Of a stretch of 64,000 nucleotides of DNA, positions 63,011-64,000 are shown piece by piece. The notes beneath the pieces were generated by a model. That model was not told where the DNA came from. It was given only the letters and a program-made list of their open reading frames with translations, and ran no database searches. Numbering within the stretch: the first letter of the stretch is position 1; the number at the start of each line of letters is the position of its first letter. This stretch comes from Aldehydirespirator sp965117015. Lineage in GTDB: Bacteria; Actinomycetota; Acidimicrobiia; Acidimicrobiales; Aldehydirespiratoraceae. The DNA is taken from assembly GCA_965117015.1 (NCBI GenBank), contig OZ220747.1, positions 868,001-932,000 of the forward strand, in the 5' to 3' direction. The translations under genes and the position numbers were made by a program.

Positions 63011-64000
63011 GTGATCACCATACTCAAGGGAGCGACTCACCGGCCCTGCACCGGGGCGGCCGCGGCGGTGCGGGTGGCTGTGGCTGTGGCTGTGGTGGCT
63101 GCGCTGCTGGCCGCGGCTGCGCCCCCGGCGGCGGCGCAGCGGGGTCCGTTCAGGGATGTCGCCGGCGGCGTGCATGCCCCGGCCGTCGAGGCCCTCGACG
63201 CGAAGGGAATCTTCGACAGCACCGAGTGCGGCACCCGGAGGTTCTGTCCCGGCGACGCCATCGACCGCAAGACCATGGCGGTGTGGATCGTGCGCGCCCT
63301 CGACGGCGCGGACCCTTCGCGGTCGCGGTCGCGCTTCGACGACGTCGACTGCTGCCTGGACGGGTTCTGGGTGCCGTTCATCGAGCGCATGGCCCAGCTC
63401 AAGGTCACCGAGGGCTGCGGCGACGGGACCCGCTACTGCCCCGATGATCCCGTCACCAGAGCCCAGATGGCAGCGTTCCTGTCCCGAGCCTTCAAGCTGC
63501 CCGAGGCCAAGCCCGCGGCGTTCACAGACGTGCCCCCGCGCGCCTGGTACGCGCGGAATGTTGCGAAGCTTGCCGCGTCCGGCGTCACCGCGGGCTGCGG
63601 CGACGGCTCGCGCTACTGCCCCGACGACCCTACCACCAGAGCCGAGATGGCCACCTTCATCGCCCGGGCCCTCGGCCTCGTCGAATCGCCCCGACCTCCG
63701 TCCCTGCCGACGTCCACGGCCGCCAACACCATCGCCGCCGGCTGGCTGCACTCCTGCGCCATCGTTGCCGACGACACCATCACATGCTGGGGCTATAACG
63801 GCAACGGGGAAACCGACGCGCCCGCAGGCAAATACAAAGCCATCACCGCCGGCACCTCCCACTCCTGTGCCATAGCCACCGACGACACCATCACCTGCTG
63901 GGGCTGGAACGACGACGGGGCGACCAATGCGCCCGCAGGCAAGTACAAAGCCATCGCCGCCAACGACTACTCCTGTGCCATAGCCACCGACGGCACCATC
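63011..64000 (+). CDS. secreted SLH-like / RCC1-like repeat protein, partial at window end
   Basis: The frame is open from GTG 63011 (ribosome site AAGGAGAG at 62998-63005) to the end of the window, 330 codons without a stop. Sec signal peptide (VRVAVAVAVVAALLAAAAPP then AAAQ), then three SLH-like repeats (about 48-215) with CGTRRFCPGD, CGDGTRYCPDD and CGDGSRYCPDD and DRKTMAVWIVR, close to the SLH-like nuclease at 18983-20467. From about residue 238 start RCC1-like beta-propeller repeats with the unit HSCAIATDDTITCWGWNDDG. Probably a surface-attached propeller lectin-like or binding protein; the rest lies outside the window. Confidence 0.85.
   Translation, partial: MITILKGATHRPCTGAAAAVRVAVAVAVVAALLAAAAPPAAAQRGPFRDVAGGVHAPAVEALDAKGIFDSTECGTRRFCPGDAIDRKTMAVWIVRALDGADPSRSRSRFDDVDCCLDGFWVPFIERMAQLKVTEGCGDGTRYCPDDPVTRAQMAAFLSRAFKLPEAKPAAFTDVPPRAWYARNVAKLAASGVTAGCGDGSRYCPDDPTTRAEMATFIARALGLVESPRPPSLPTSTAANTIAAGWLHSCAIVADDTITCWGYNGNGETDAPAGKYKAITAGTSHSCAIATDDTITCWGWNDDGATNAPAGKYKAIAANDYSCAIATDGTI

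Noticed and set aside
1..64000. tRNA, rRNA, riboswitch or CRISPR features
   Set aside because: I looked for tRNA-like arms, rRNA segments and repeat-spacer patterns and saw none I could defend; a tRNA scan and covariance search would settle this.

Overview
The window is GC-rich, with actinobacterial-style codon use, many GTG starts and strong purine-rich ribosome sites. Several secreted proteins carry paired CGDG...FCP(N/D)D S-layer-homology-like repeats, a style I associate with marine Acidimicrobiia. The load of extracellular 'eukaryotic-like' modules (leucine-rich repeats, cadherin, fibronectin III, Calx-beta, RCC1-like), restriction enzymes and decaying insertion sequences would fit a host- or sponge-associated member of that class. 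That placement is inference: there is no rRNA or other taxonomic marker here.

Layout. 0.9-1.2 kb: a small helix-turn-helix protein. 1.3-5.9 kb (minus): a tight four-gene operon of LRV-repeat protein, MoxR-type AAA+ ATPase, DUF2201-like metallopeptidase/VWA protein and a small conserved protein, with a palindromic operator candidate at its 5' end. 6.3-12.3 kb: a coupled pair of secreted proteins (Thr-rich lipoprotein and a 1613-residue Calx-beta protein). 12.8-20.5 kb: an Arg-rich repeat protein with a zinc-finger-like head, a helical lipoprotein, a single-chain restriction-methylation enzyme, a small helical protein, and a secreted SLH-like/HNH nuclease. 20.7-21.6 kb: a protein made of three tandem copies of the helix-turn-helix module seen at 0.9 kb. 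21.8-25.2 kb: insertion-sequence debris (IS256, IS3) and an intact IS110 element. 25.2-27.3 kb: the 3' part of a large adhesin-like gene beginning exactly at the IS110 end.

27.6-33.6 kb is the most metabolic part: a branched-chain-amino-acid-type binding lipoprotein, an IclR regulator and a fused indolepyruvate:ferredoxin oxidoreductase, consistent with uptake and catabolism of amino acids or aromatic 2-oxoacids. 33.7-46.3 kb is a scrapyard: a response-regulator fragment, a broken cadherin-like gene, a LacI regulator, IS256, ISL3 and IS3 pseudogenes, a HEPN-like gene lodged between IS remnants, a secreted HEGAH metallopeptidase-like lipoprotein, a coiled-coil gene coupled to an amber-interrupted reading frame, an LRR protein and a xylulokinase fragment. 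46.7-49.1 kb is a one-protein two-component system whose ATP-binding domain looks degenerate.

49.2-64 kb is a surface/secreted-protein locus: an SLH-like/TolB-like HEGGH metallopeptidase, then a tandem family of three lipoproteins sharing one propeptide. Two are subtilisin-like proteases with long plant-type LRR arrays (1156 and 2282 residues); the middle one is cut down to signal plus propeptide. A partial SLH-like/RCC1-like protein runs off the right end. Near-perfect internal duplications (258 bp in the metallopeptidase, 300 bp in the large protease, 72-bp LRR units) show these surface genes are remodelled by recombination. This LRR-protease array, the repeated helix-turn-helix family and the LRV-MoxR-VWA operon are the best candidates for undescribed biology.
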